Part shown: piece by piece, positions 56,415 through 64,000 of the stretch | Numbering within the stretch: position 1 is the first letter of the stretch | Layout of the letters: the number at the start of each line of letters is the position of its first letter | From: CAVSKL01 sp963728475 [NCBI: Candidatus Eiseniibacteriota bacterium] | Lineage (GTDB): Bacteria; Eisenbacteria; RBG-16-71-46; JABDJR01 | Direction: 5' to 3' | DNA: 64,000 bases | Assembly: GCA_963728475.1 (NCBI GenBank) | Contig: CAVSKL010000001.1 | Location: forward strand, 2,003,059 to 2,067,058 | Notes under the pieces: generated by a model | What the model saw: the letters and a program-made list of their open reading frames with translations, nothing else | What the model was told of the DNA's origin: nothing | Database searches by the model: none | Translations under genes and position numbers: made by a program

Positions 56415-56567
56415 TTAGTTCTTAGGCTGATTAGATTCGTTCGGGTCGATCACCCCGGTGCCGTTGCAGGTGGGGCAGGTGAAACGTGCGACGGGCGGAT
56501 TCATTACGGCGTCCAGCACATTGGTCAGTGTGCCCTCCCCACCACACCTAGGACATGTGTGGGTCAT
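56415..56567 (-). CDS. DnaJ-type zinc-finger microprotein (50 aa)
   Basis: ATG 56567 encodes a 50-residue protein with two CxxCxGxG half-sites, CPRCGGEG (residues 5-12) and CPTCNGTG (31-38), separated by 18 residues and followed by an acidic tail (VIDPNESNQ). Two such motifs form one zinc centre in DnaJ; free-standing versions occur as small proteins in bacteria and phages. No J-domain is present. No strong RBS is seen. An in-frame stop lies just upstream, so this is the whole ORF. It lies between the split toxin and the HEPN gene. The rest of 56568-56906 shows no gene I can support. Confidence 0.6.
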   Translation of the reverse strand: MTHTCPRCGGEGTLTNVLDAVMNPPVARFTCPTCNGTGVIDPNESNQPKN

Positions 56568-56906
56568 AGACCGGATTCGTCCGGATTACACTCGTGCATC
56601 TCTGTCGCGGTCCCGTTCTTGAAAAGCGAACGGACGCAAGCCTGGAAGAAAATGCCCATTAGGGCGTTAGGGGGAGTGCGCGAGCAAGACACCGTTTTGT
56701 TCCAGGCTGGCGTTGAGCCAGCGGCGCAGGCGGTGTTTCAAAAGGTCGTAGCTGATTACGGCGTAGCATCTTGTAGAGACTCGTCAAGACCGTGGAAACT
56801 TCATCCCTGTGTATAGCTGGGTGAAGTTATCAACAGGCTAGCGCCGGTGCGAGGCTGCCAGCCGAGGCGCGCATATGCTGCCGTTTCGGCAAGGGGGTTT
56901 TCAGTT

Positions 56907-57635
56907 ATGAGGTTCGAGCTTCCAGGGATCGAGTTGAGGGAAGGCGTACGGGCACATGTCTTCCCATTTCAGATAGCAGAACAGGCGAAGGAGATGCTCG
57001 CTGCGATTGCGACCTACTTGTCACTCACCGGGAGTGCGATTGAGACGGTCAACGTGAACGAAGAGTGGTTCACAAAAGTGGCGGAGAAGCAGCGTGAATA
57101 CCAATCGATTGAAGAGTTTGGTTATGGCGTGAGACAGATGGAGAAGTATGGTGAGTTCTTCGACAGCTACATTCGTCAGCATGCAGTGATCCTGATGGTA
57201 AGCGAGTGGGACTGGTACCTTGGACATCTGCGGCGGTTCGTGACGCGGTGCTGGAAAATGGAAAGCTTGGACGGGAAGACGAAGCGGCCAAGTGTCAAGT
57301 CGGTATCGGGTGATTCAAAGATTGAAAAGAGCATAAGAAAGCTGTTTGTGGAGTGCGAGGCGGAGAAGTGGCCGTTCATTCCCGAGGAAGCTGCCGCCTG
57401 GAAGGAGCTTGACCTTGTAAGAAACCTCGGAATCCACGGGCGCTGGGAGGTGAGCAAGAGCTACATGAAGCTAAGTGAGTTTGGCAAACATTTCGCTCCA
57501 GGCGATGTTCGCATCCCATTGCCAGAGGAAGTGGCTGGGTGGATGGATGTTGTGCGAAATGCGCTAACGTACACATCCATTTGGGCTGCAACGCGATTTG
57601 CTGATGCTCCGGCCTATTTTGGTCTAGAGGACTGA
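56907..57635 (+). CDS. HEPN-domain protein (RiboL-PSP/MAE_28990-like)
   Basis: The 242-residue, mostly helical protein has a HEPN-type motif RNLGIH (Arg172-x4-His177) in LDLVRNLGIHGRWEV, the R-x4-6-H pattern of HEPN ribonucleases. The upstream charged helical region (MVSEWDWYLGHLRRFVTRCW) fits the RiboL-PSP-HEPN/MAE_28990 layout. HEPN proteins act as RNases in toxin-antitoxin, abortive infection and restriction systems. ATG 56907 has AAGGGGG at 56891-56897. It converges with the restriction endonuclease gene 21 bp away. No MNT/nucleotidyltransferase antitoxin is adjacent, so it may be an orphan or a solitary defence effector. Confidence 0.7.
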   Translation: MRFELPGIELREGVRAHVFPFQIAEQAKEMLAAIATYLSLTGSAIETVNVNEEWFTKVAEKQREYQSIEEFGYGVRQMEKYGEFFDSYIRQHAVILMVSEWDWYLGHLRRFVTRCWKMESLDGKTKRPSVKSVSGDSKIEKSIRKLFVECEAEKWPFIPEEAAAWKELDLVRNLGIHGRWEVSKSYMKLSEFGKHFAPGDVRIPLPEEVAGWMDVVRNALTYTSIWAATRFADAPAYFGLED

Positions 57636-57656
57636 TGGGGAGGAAGAACGTTCAAC

Positions 57657-58385
57657 CTAGCGTCCGGTGCGCAAGTGTCCGGAGATGGCACCAGTGAGAT
57701 AGGCAACAAAGCGACGAAAGTCGAGTTCGGGATTCGGTTCAGAATAGACTCCACGTAGGCCATGCCCGCGGGGAGAGAGGATCAAACAGGCAGCATCGTA
57801 GAGCTGTTCGCGAACCAGCTTCTCACAGAGGAGTTCGTAGCGGGTAGCATACGAAGCACCACGAAACTCTTCGCGTACTTTGAAGTGAGGCTCGTCGACG
57901 CGCACTTCCTCGGTAGATTTCTTGTGGTCCTCAAGGAGCATGAGGTAGCCGAGCCAGGGTTTTGGTGAGGGTTTGAAGGTTCCCTCGCGGTAGGCGGCAA
58001 GGATGTCGGTAGCGTTACCGAGGGCCTCCTCCGTGCGGTTGTTGTAGTTGTTACCGAAGGACGGGCCAACGTGGGATTTGAACTCCATTGCGGCGAGGAG
58101 ATTGCCGTCCTGAACGATGACGAGATCCCACTTCTTTGTCGGGCGAAAGTAGCCTGGCAGCTCTAGCCGGCGATCAAGGAAGACATAGTCTCTCTTGCAA
58201 CCGGCCTCGCAGACGATGTCGGAGATGAGGTGGATGAGGCCGTCCATCTGCTTTCCGCCGGTGACGGCGCTGCGGAAGCCGGCATCCTTCTGACCTGACT
58301 TCGCCCCCTGAGTCTTTCCCTGTGCATCTCGTGTTTCCCAGAAGAACTTGATCGCGTCCGTTAGAGCGGCATGCAGATCCTTCAC
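57657..58385 (-). CDS. Type II restriction endonuclease, PaeR7I/XhoI family
   Basis: The 242-residue product matches the PaeR7I/XhoI family closely by eye: AVTGGKQMDGLIHLISDIV, LELPGYFRPTKKWDLVIV, SHVGPSFGNNYNNRTEEALG and SYATRYELLCEKLVREQLYDA. The catalytic PD-(D/E)xK residues are probably Asp87 (KWDLVIV) and Glu101/Lys103 (MEFKSH). Family members cut CTCGAG. Its start overlaps the methyltransferase stop by four bases (ATGA), a standard arrangement that delays nuclease production behind the methylase. GC is lower than the backbone. Confidence 0.9.
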   Translation of the reverse strand: MKDLHAALTDAIKFFWETRDAQGKTQGAKSGQKDAGFRSAVTGGKQMDGLIHLISDIVCEAGCKRDYVFLDRRLELPGYFRPTKKWDLVIVQDGNLLAAMEFKSHVGPSFGNNYNNRTEEALGNATDILAAYREGTFKPSPKPWLGYLMLLEDHKKSTEEVRVDEPHFKVREEFRGASYATRYELLCEKLVREQLYDAACLILSPRGHGLRGVYSEPNPELDFRRFVAYLTGAISGHLRTGR

Positions 58386-59386
58386 GCCTTGCTGTTCCTC
58401 GGCTTATGGGCCTTCACCGCGGTTGTTCCAAAGATGTCTCGACTTTGTGAGGAGAGTCGAGTGTCTGCCATGTCGAAGTAGTGCGGTTCTACCTCGATAC
58501 CGACGCTATTCCGTCCCCACTTTGCTCCCGCGAGGTTGGTGGTTCCGGTCCCCATGAAGGGGTCAAGAACTGTGTCACCAACGAAGGAAAACATGCGGAC
58601 AAGCCGCTCCGCGAGCTGAAGAGGGAAGGGGGCAGGATGGTGTCTTGTAGAAGCCCCGGTGATGCCGAACCAAATCTGCTGGAACCACTCCTGGTGGTTC
58701 TTCTCAGCGATGACGGAAAGTACCCGCGTGGTGAGAGAAGGGCTACGGTAACCGCCTGGCTTCCGTGCCATCAGAATGAACTCCACATCATTCTTGATGA
58801 CGGCATTGGGTTCATAGGGTTTGCCGAGGAAACGAGAGCCGTTCTCAACCTCATACACCGCGTTAGCGATCTTGTGCCAGATGATCGGTGCAAGGTTGTC
58901 AAAGCCAAGGGCCATGCAGTGGTCCTGGATCGAGCTGTGCAGCGGAACCACCGTGTGGCGCCCCTGGTTCTTTCGGCGGGAGAGACAAACGTCACCTACG
59001 ACGCAGATCAGTCGGCCTCCAGGGACCAACGCACGGAAACAATGAGCCCACACCTTGTCTAGCTCGGTGAGGAACTCCTGGTAGTCCGCGATGTACCCCA
59101 TCTGCCCTTCATGCTTTCGGTAATCCTTCAGGGTCCAGTAGGGAGGAGAGGTGAGGACGAGATGGACACTCTCCGGCTTCAGGAAGGAAGCCTTGCGGGC
59201 ATCCCGAAGATGGAGGTCATGTGCCGTAGGGATGTGGCGCACCGCCTCTTCAATGGTCGCTGTGAGGCGCGGGTCCTTCGCTATGCGCGGAAGGTCGGTC
59301 TGGGCGTTCTTGAGTCGGCGGAGCTCGTCTGGGACGAACTCATCATGAATGTGTCCGGGCGTACCGGAAGCGGTCTTCGGAGACAA
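58382..59386 (-). CDS. Type II DNA methyltransferase (beta-class, TSPPYW)
   Basis: The 334-residue methyltransferase has motif IV TSPPYW (residues 79-84) before motif I VLDPFMGTGTTNLAG (near 265-280), i.e. beta-class order. TSPPY-type motifs are usual for N4-cytosine methylases but also occur in some N6-adenine enzymes. It should protect the site cut by the adjacent nuclease. The start is TTG 59386, supported by AGGAGG about 10 bases upstream. It is first in the two-gene R-M operon. Confidence 0.9.
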   Translation of the reverse strand: MSPKTASGTPGHIHDEFVPDELRRLKNAQTDLPRIAKDPRLTATIEEAVRHIPTAHDLHLRDARKASFLKPESVHLVLTSPPYWTLKDYRKHEGQMGYIADYQEFLTELDKVWAHCFRALVPGGRLICVVGDVCLSRRKNQGRHTVVPLHSSIQDHCMALGFDNLAPIIWHKIANAVYEVENGSRFLGKPYEPNAVIKNDVEFILMARKPGGYRSPSLTTRVLSVIAEKNHQEWFQQIWFGITGASTRHHPAPFPLQLAERLVRMFSFVGDTVLDPFMGTGTTNLAGAKWGRNSVGIEVEPHYFDMADTRLSSQSRDIFGTTAVKAHKPRNSKA

Positions 59387-59451
59387 CGTGAATCAACCTC
59401 CTGGACAGGAACCAGGGAAGCGTAGCCTGCATGTTGGTCGAAGGCAAGCAG

Positions 59452-59910
59452 TTATGCGGCCTTGGTGCGGTAGCGGCGTCTCCTGGCCGTCTGCCGTGCG
59501 AGGAAGCCCTTCTTGAGGGCCTGGTGCAGCTCTTGGTCGTCTCGGTCTGGAAGGTCCAGAACCTGCTGGAAATCCCGCAGGGCGGACTGCGTGTTGGCCA
59601 CACGGAAGAGGGTGAAGCCGAGGGTCTTCAAGAAGTCATCCCGCCGGCGATCGTGATCTCGCTGCCTCTGGTCGAGCCAGTGCTGGCTTCCGTCGAGCTC
59701 AATGATGACCGGCTTGGCGGGGATCAAGAAGTCGACGATGTAGAAGCCGACGACGTGCTACTCGCGGTACGGGATGCCTGCTGCTTTGAGCCTGTCGCCA
59801 TATCTGACCCGGCGGAGGCCGCTTCCAGGATGGAGAGAGACTACTACCCTGCACTCATCGGTCTCCTTGAGCATTTCGATGGTCGGTTGAGCCCGTTTCA
59901 GCTTGCGCCC
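59452..59910 (-). pseudogene. DUF559/Vsr-like nuclease gene, broken
   Basis: Read on the minus strand, 59910 onward gives RAQPTIEMLKETDECRVV, then LRRVRYGDRLKAAGIPYRE, then TAG (59758-59760), then HVVGFYIVDFLIPAKPVIIE and LDGSQHWLDQRQRDHDRRRD, ending FLARQTARRRRYRTKAA at 59452. The IVDFxIP...IELDGSQH core is the PD-(D/E)xK-like DUF559 nuclease signature. A single C-to-T change (CAG to TAG, Gln expected) explains the stop. The 5' end is removed by a second IS256-type element. A 91-residue remnant from TTG 59727 still holds the core and could be translated. It lies 65 bp upstream of the methyltransferase on the same strand and may once have belonged to the R-M operon. Confidence 0.75.
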
Positions 59911-61140
59911 GGGGAGTGTCCGGAACTTTGTGTAAATGGCCTCTTGCTCACAGCGGCACCCGACCCTCGAAGACGACGGCCAGGTGGTTCAAGGCGGTGG
60001 GCCAGTCCTTGACCGGGCGGCTCCACCGGGCCGAAGCCCGGGTCATGGCCAGGTACATGACCTTCCGCACCGAGTCCATCGTCGGGAACGCCCCCCGCTT
60101 CTTCGTCACCTTCCGCAGCTGGGCATTGATCGACTCAATCGCGTTCGTCGTGTAGATCACCTTCCGTAGCTCGGGAGGGTAGTCGAAAAACGGGGTCAGA
60201 TGGACCCAGTTGGCCCGCCAGCTCTTGCCGATCGTCGGGAAGCGATCGTCCCATGCGGCGGAGAACGCGTCCAGGGCTTCCTCCGCGGCCTCCAAGGTCG
60301 GGGCGCTGTAGATCGTCCGCAGGTCCCGGGCGACGGCCTTGCGCTCCTTCCACGACACGTAGCGCAACGAGTTCCGCACCATGTGCACGATGCACAGCTG
60401 AACCTGGGCCTTGGGATAGACGCTCTCGATGGCGTCGGGGAACCCCTTCAACCCGTCCACCGCCGCGATCAGGATGTCCTGGACCCCCCGGTTCTTGAGC
60501 TCGGTCAGCACCGAGAGCCAGAACTTCGCGCCCTCGCTCTCCCCGACCCACAGGCCCAAAAGCTCCTTCTGACCCTCCAGGTTGATCGCCAGGGCCACGT
60601 AGACCGCCGTCGTCTGCACATGGCCCGACGACCGCATCTTCACGTGGATCGCGTCGAGGTAGACAATGGGGTAGACCGCGTCCAGCGGCCGTCCCTGCCA
60701 TGCCTTCACGTCCTCGAGCACCGAGTCGGTGACCGCCGAGATCAACGACGGCGACACCTCGACCTTGTAGATCTCCCTCAGCCCGCCCTGGATCTCCCGG
60801 GTGGTCATCCCACGGGCATACAGGGCGATGACCTTGTCGTCGAAGCCCGGCAGGCGGCGCCGGCCCTTGGGCACCAGCGTGGGCTCGAAGCTCCCGTCGC
60901 GGTCGCGGGGAACCTCGATCTCGTGCTCGGCCTCCCCGGTCAGCAGTCGCTTGCGGGACTTGCCATTGCGGCTGTTGCCCCGGTTCCGGCCCTCGGGAGC
61001 ATGCTTCTCGTAGCCGAGATGCTCGGTCATCTCGCCTTCCAGGGCACGCTCCACCAGGCGCTTGGTGAGGTCCTGAACCAGACCGCCCTCATTGAGGATG
61101 TCTTCGGGTCGGTGGCCCTTCAGCAGCTCGTCGAGCTGAC
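59911..61140 (-). mobile_element. IS256-family element no. 2, partial in window (interrupted by IS21)
   Basis: The right end is marked by ATTTACACAAAGTTCCGGAC (complement near 59916-59936), typical of mutator-type IS ends, followed inward by a transposase gene on the minus strand. At 61140 the element is cut by an IS21-family insertion; the missing left end should resume past 64000. It is different from the first IS256 element (different TIR and transposase). Confidence 0.8.
59948..61140 (-). pseudogene. IS256-type transposase, N-terminus cut off by IS21
   Basis: About 397 residues of a mutator-type transposase from QLDELLKGHRPEDIL to EGRVPL. DDE residues lie in VYLDAIHVK, AAVDGLKGFPD and TNAIESINAQLRK, with the LCIVHMVRNSL motif between. 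The first dozen or so residues are missing because the IS21 end lies at 61140/61141. The open frame runs further into IS21 terminal repeats (MGAFPRNGGRLRSES-type sequence), which is an artefact. Confidence 0.88.
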
Positions 61141-61306
61141 TATTCCGAGCGATTCCGCCCCCCGATTCCGAGCGAAGACGCCCACCCTTCCGACTGATCG
61201 CGCCCGCTGATTCCGAGCGAAGCCGGCCACCGTTCCGAGGGAAGGCGCCCACCGTTCCGAGGGAAGGCGCCCACCGTTCCGAACGAAGCCGCCCACCCCG
61301 GTTCGG
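61141..61306. repeat. IS21 left-end transposase-binding repeats
   Basis: Several copies of a roughly 22-bp unit based on TTCCGAGNGAAGNCGCCCAC occur in succession, including two identical adjacent copies of CCGTTCCGAGGGAAGGCGCC. Such multiple terminal repeats are normal for IS21 ends and bind IstA. Confidence 0.85.
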
Positions 61307-61370
61307 GGGTGGCGGCGCGGGGTAACCGGGCTACGCTGAGCCTTTCTCTCATCCCAGAGGAGGACCCCGC

Positions 61371-62933
61371 GTGCCAGCTAAGAGGTTACCCATGCGCAAG
61401 ATCCAAGATGTGCTGCGGCTTCGCGCCGCCGGACTCAGCCACCGCCAGATCGCCCGCAGCCTGGGGCTGGGGCGGACCACGGTCCGAGAGTACCTGGCCC
61501 GGGCCCAGCGGGCCGGGCTGGCCTGGCCGGTGGCCGAGGACCGGAGCGAGACGGACCTGGAGCAGCTCCTGTTCCCCGCCGCCCACCCCTTCCCGGAGCG
61601 AGGGCGGCCCCGGCCCGACTGGGCGTGGGTCCACCAGGAGCTGCGCCGTCCCGGGGTCACGCTCTCGTTGCTGTGGCAGGAGTACCGGGCCGGTCATCCG
61701 CGGGACGGGTACCAGTACAGCCGCTTCTGTGACCTCTACCACCGCTTCGCCGGGAAGCTCTCCCCCTCGATGCGCCAGGTCCATGTGGCCGGCGAGAAGA
61801 CCTTCGTGGACTTCTCGGGCAATAGGCCCGCCATCGTGGATCCGAAGACGGGGGAGGTGACCGAGGTCGAGCTGTTCGTGGCCGCCCTGGGGGCCAGCGG
61901 CTACGTCTACGCCGAGGCCACCCCCAGCCAGGATCTGGACTCCTGGATCACCGCCCACCAGAACATGGCGGCCTACCTCGGCGGTTCCACGGCGATCTGG
62001 GTCCCGGACAATCTGAAGAGCGGGATCACCACCCCCTGTCGCTACGAGCCGGGGGTGAACCGGACCTACGAGGAACTCGCCGCCCACTACGGCGCGGTGG
62101 TCATCCCCGCCCGGGTCCGGCGCCCCAAGGATAAGGCGAAGGTCGAGTTGTCCGTGCTGCTCGCCCAGCGCTGGATCCTCGCCGTGCTCCGCAACCGCAC
62201 CTTCTTCTCGCTCGAAGAGCTCAACGCCGCCATCCGCGACGAGCTCGACCGCCTCAACGACCGTCCTATGCAGAAGCTCAAGGTGAGCCGCCGCCAGCTC
62301 TTCGAAGCACTCGATCGCCCCGCCCTGCGGCCCCTCCCCCTCGGCCGCTACGAGAAGGGCATCTGGAGCTACCCCCGAGTCAACATCGACTACCACGTCG
62401 AGGTCGAGAACAACTACTACAGCGTCCCCTACCAGCTCCTGAAGGAAGTGGTGGAGGCACGGACCACCGCCACCACCGTCGAGATCATCTTCCACTCCAA
62501 GCGCGTCGCCTCCCATCGGCGGCTACGCGGCCGGGGACGCCACTCCACTCACCGCGACCACATGCCCGCCTCCCACCGGGCCCACCTCGAGTGGACCCCC
62601 TCCCGGCTCGTTCGCTGGGCCGAGAAGACCGGCCCCCACGCCGCCGAACTTGTGACCCACATCCTCGACACCCGGCCCCACCCCGAGCAGGGCTACCGCT
62701 CCTGTCTCGGCCTCATGCGCCTGGGCAAGAAGTACGGTGAGGCGCGTCTCGAAGCCGCCTCCCGGCGGGCGCTCCACCTGCGTTCCTACAGCTACCGCAC
62801 CGTCAAGAACATCCTCTCCGCCGGAACCGACCGGCTCCCGCTGGAGACCGAGTCGCCCGCCCCGGCCGCACCCTCCCACGAGAACATCCGCGGCGCCGCC
62901 TACTACGCCGCCCCAAAGGAGATCCCATGCTGA
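61371..62933 (+). CDS. istA: IS21 transposase IstA
   Basis: The 520-residue DDE recombinase has an N-terminal helix-turn-helix (LRAAGLSHRQIARSLGLGRT), the IS21 core KTFVDFSGNRPAIVD (first Asp), WVPDNLKSGI (second Asp) and RRPKDKAKVEL (Glu region). A C-terminal Mu-B-like domain follows with NYYSVPYQLL. GTG 61371 follows a good AGAGGAGG. Intact. Its 3' end overlaps istB by 7 bp. Confidence 0.95.
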   Translation: MPAKRLPMRKIQDVLRLRAAGLSHRQIARSLGLGRTTVREYLARAQRAGLAWPVAEDRSETDLEQLLFPAAHPFPERGRPRPDWAWVHQELRRPGVTLSLLWQEYRAGHPRDGYQYSRFCDLYHRFAGKLSPSMRQVHVAGEKTFVDFSGNRPAIVDPKTGEVTEVELFVAALGASGYVYAEATPSQDLDSWITAHQNMAAYLGGSTAIWVPDNLKSGITTPCRYEPGVNRTYEELAAHYGAVVIPARVRRPKDKAKVELSVLLAQRWILAVLRNRTFFSLEELNAAIRDELDRLNDRPMQKLKVSRRQLFEALDRPALRPLPLGRYEKGIWSYPRVNIDYHVEVENNYYSVPYQLLKEVVEARTTATTVEIIFHSKRVASHRRLRGRGRHSTHRDHMPASHRAHLEWTPSRLVRWAEKTGPHAAELVTHILDTRPHPEQGYRSCLGLMRLGKKYGEARLEAASRRALHLRSYSYRTVKNILSAGTDRLPLETESPAPAAPSHENIRGAAYYAAPKEIPC

Positions 62934-63715
62934 ACCAAGCCACCCTGGACAAGATGCAGGCCATGAAGCTCTCGGCCATGATCGAGGCCTTCGAGCAGCA
63001 GACCGCCTCCCGCCAGGCCGCCGGCCTGAGCTTCGACGAGCGCCTCGGCCTCCTGGTCGACGCCGAGTGGACCCACCGCGAACAGCGCAAGCTCGCCCGC
63101 CGGCTCAAGGGAGCCAAGCTCCGCTACCCGGCCTGTCTCGAGGACGTCGACTTCCGCGCCTCCCGGGGGCTCGACCGCCAGGTCGTCCTCTCCCTCGGCA
63201 CCTGCGGCTGGATCCAGGAGCACCAGAACCTCGTGCTGACCGGACCCACCGGCACCGGCAAGAGCTTCCTCGCCTGCGCGTTCGCGGAGCGGGCTTGCCG
63301 GCGCGGGTTCACCGCCACCTATGTCCGGACTCCCCGGATCCTTCACGAACTCGCCGTCGCCCGCGGCGATGGCTCCTACGAACGGCTCCTGGCCCGGCTC
63401 CTCAAGGTGGAGCTGCTGGCCATCGACGACTGGCTCGTGGCTCCGCTGCGCGACGCCGAGCGGCGCGACCTGCTCGAGGTCCTGGAGGATCGCCACGAGC
63501 GGGCCTCCACCCTCATCGCCTCCCAGCTGCCCATCACCGCCTGGCACGAGGCGATCGGGGAACCCACCCTGGCCGACGGGATCGTGGACCGGCTCCTGCA
63601 CCGCTCGCACCGCATCCCGCTCAAAGGAGCCTCGATGCGCCAGACCGAACCCCTGACCCCGGCCACGGAGAAGAAGAAGAAGAAGAAGAAGAAGCCCCAA
63701 TCCAGAACCCCGTGA
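62927..63715 (+). CDS. istB: IS21 ATP-binding helper IstB
   Basis: The 262-residue DnaC-like AAA+ protein has Walker A LTGPTGTGKSFLA, Walker B LLAIDDWL and sensor-1 region TLIASQLP. It activates IstA and selects the target. ATG 62927 follows AAAGGAGATCCC. The C-terminus carries a run of eight lysines coded by an (AAG)8 tract at 63671-63694, an unusual tail probably grown by slippage. Confidence 0.95.
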   Translation: MLNQATLDKMQAMKLSAMIEAFEQQTASRQAAGLSFDERLGLLVDAEWTHREQRKLARRLKGAKLRYPACLEDVDFRASRGLDRQVVLSLGTCGWIQEHQNLVLTGPTGTGKSFLACAFAERACRRGFTATYVRTPRILHELAVARGDGSYERLLARLLKVELLAIDDWLVAPLRDAERRDLLEVLEDRHERASTLIASQLPITAWHEAIGEPTLADGIVDRLLHRSHRIPLKGASMRQTEPLTPATEKKKKKKKKPQSRTP

Positions 63716-63908
63716 TCCGGGGGGGGTACCCCAGGTCCCGGCCGGGCCGAGATCGTCGCTCCTGGAGCTTCTCTCGAGGTCGGATCCCGGTGCCTGGACC
63801 CGAGACCGGAAAATCAGGCTACCAACCCGGGACCGACCCGGTAAGATGCGACCCACGACCCTGACGAGGAACCCAACGACACAATCCCCGCGTCGCTACG
63901 CTCCGACG

Positions 63909-63998
63909 GTGGCCGGAATCCTTCGGAATCGGTGCCCGCCTTCGCTCGGAATCAGTGACCGCCTTCCTTCGGATCGGCTGACCGCCTTCGTCGGAATA
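63909..63998. repeat. IS21 right-end repeats
   Basis: Inverted copies of the left-end unit (GGAATCGGTGCCCGCCTTCG, CGGAATCAGTGACCGCCTTC, CGGATCGGCTGACCGCCTTC) end in CGGAATA. The stretch 63716-63908 between istB and these repeats shows no gene. Confidence 0.82.
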
Positions 63999-64000
63999 GC

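Larger units (their letters stand above)
61141..63998 (+). mobile_element. IS21-family insertion sequence (about 2.86 kb)
   Basis: Contains istA and istB in the standard overlapping order. Both ends read CTATTCCGA (left starts TATTCCGAGCG at 61141; right ends CGGAATA at 63998). The left flank is GCTGAC (61135-61140) and the right flank begins GC (63999-64000), consistent with a short target duplication cut by the window edge. Inserted in the IS256-type transposase gene. Confidence 0.88.

Noticed and set aside
56394-56816. 140-codon plus-strand ORF in the toxin/HEPN gap
   Set aside because: No family resemblance, Cys/Arg-rich composition, and it lies antisense to the zinc-finger microprotein, whose paired CxxCxGxG motifs explain the openness better.
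56823-56838. TTATCAACA resembling a DnaA box, possible origin
   Set aside because: A single imperfect match without clustering, AT-rich unwinding element or replication genes nearby.
59431-60012. 193-codon plus-strand ORF
   Set aside because: It is the antisense frame of the DUF559 nuclease and runs across the IS256 end; only shadow coding.
60200-61210. 336-codon plus-strand ORF
   Set aside because: Antisense shadow of the IS256-type transposase in GC-rich DNA.
61141-61252. Extra N-terminal 37 residues of the second IS256 transposase
   Set aside because: They are translated from IS21 terminal repeats (repeated GAFPRNGGRL-like text), not transposase sequence.
1-64000. CRISPR arrays
   Set aside because: No regularly spaced direct repeats of 24-40 bp with unique spacers were seen; the only tandem repeats are the adjacent 49-bp units and the IS21 end repeats.
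51945-64000. Second copy of the tRNA-Cys 3' end as attR
   Set aside because: Scanning by eye found no repeat of the T-arm/acceptor segment downstream within the window; the other boundary may be outside it.

Overview
The window looks like a chromosomal segment of a very GC-rich, Gram-negative, probably free-living heterotroph. Several large secreted proteins end in a FlgD-like, type-IX-style C-terminal domain. Alongside them sit a PEP-CTERM protein, an S46 dipeptidyl-peptidase, a tricorn protease, an OPT transporter and a DUF2723 membrane protein. That mixture suggests a lineage near the FCB group (Candidatus Eisenbacteria or a relative). This placement is inference from gene content only.

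Region 1 (1-22.6 kb) is mostly regulation, secretion and peptide use. It holds the 3' part of a kinase/cyclase/ATPase/TPR fusion, a class-V aminotransferase-fold enzyme, a 1606-residue secreted multidomain protein and a PEP-CTERM protein. An OPT oligopeptide transporter is divergent from an S46 peptidase. Next come an RRM protein, a porin/membrane/FMN-binding-like trio, and a tricorn protease split by a one-base frameshift.

Region 2 (22.8-32.1 kb) is a seven-gene operon for reductive uracil/thymine catabolism. It encodes an N-carbamoyl-beta-alanine amidohydrolase, dihydropyrimidinase, NCS1 transporter, (methyl)malonate-semialdehyde dehydrogenase, class III aminotransferase, and the PreT and PreA subunits of dihydropyrimidine dehydrogenase. 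Together these cover uptake, ring reduction, ring opening, decarbamoylation, transamination and CoA-dependent oxidation.

Region 3 (32.1-51.9 kb) holds a DUF2723 protein, a SWIM-SNF2 ATPase co-transcribed with a cystathionine beta-synthase, and two small secreted proteins. Two subtilases with sorting domains then flank a lipoprotein and a PorV-like barrel protein. A PqiA-like protein and tRNA-Cys(GCA) close the backbone.

Region 4 (51.9-64.0 kb) is an accessory island directly downstream of tRNA-Cys, with visibly lower GC in its non-IS genes. It carries an IS630 remnant and a three-gene cassette: an unknown 417-aa protein, an Xre/MbcA-type antitoxin and a RES toxin. The toxin is cut by an IS256-family element with an intact 8-bp target duplication. 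Further on are a 50-aa DnaJ-type zinc-finger microprotein, a HEPN protein, a PaeR7I/XhoI-like restriction-modification system and a broken DUF559 nuclease. The nuclease is interrupted by a second IS256-type element, itself interrupted by an IS21-family element that ends almost exactly at the window edge. The most novel-looking material is the three-gene cassette and the nested defence/transposon structure around it.
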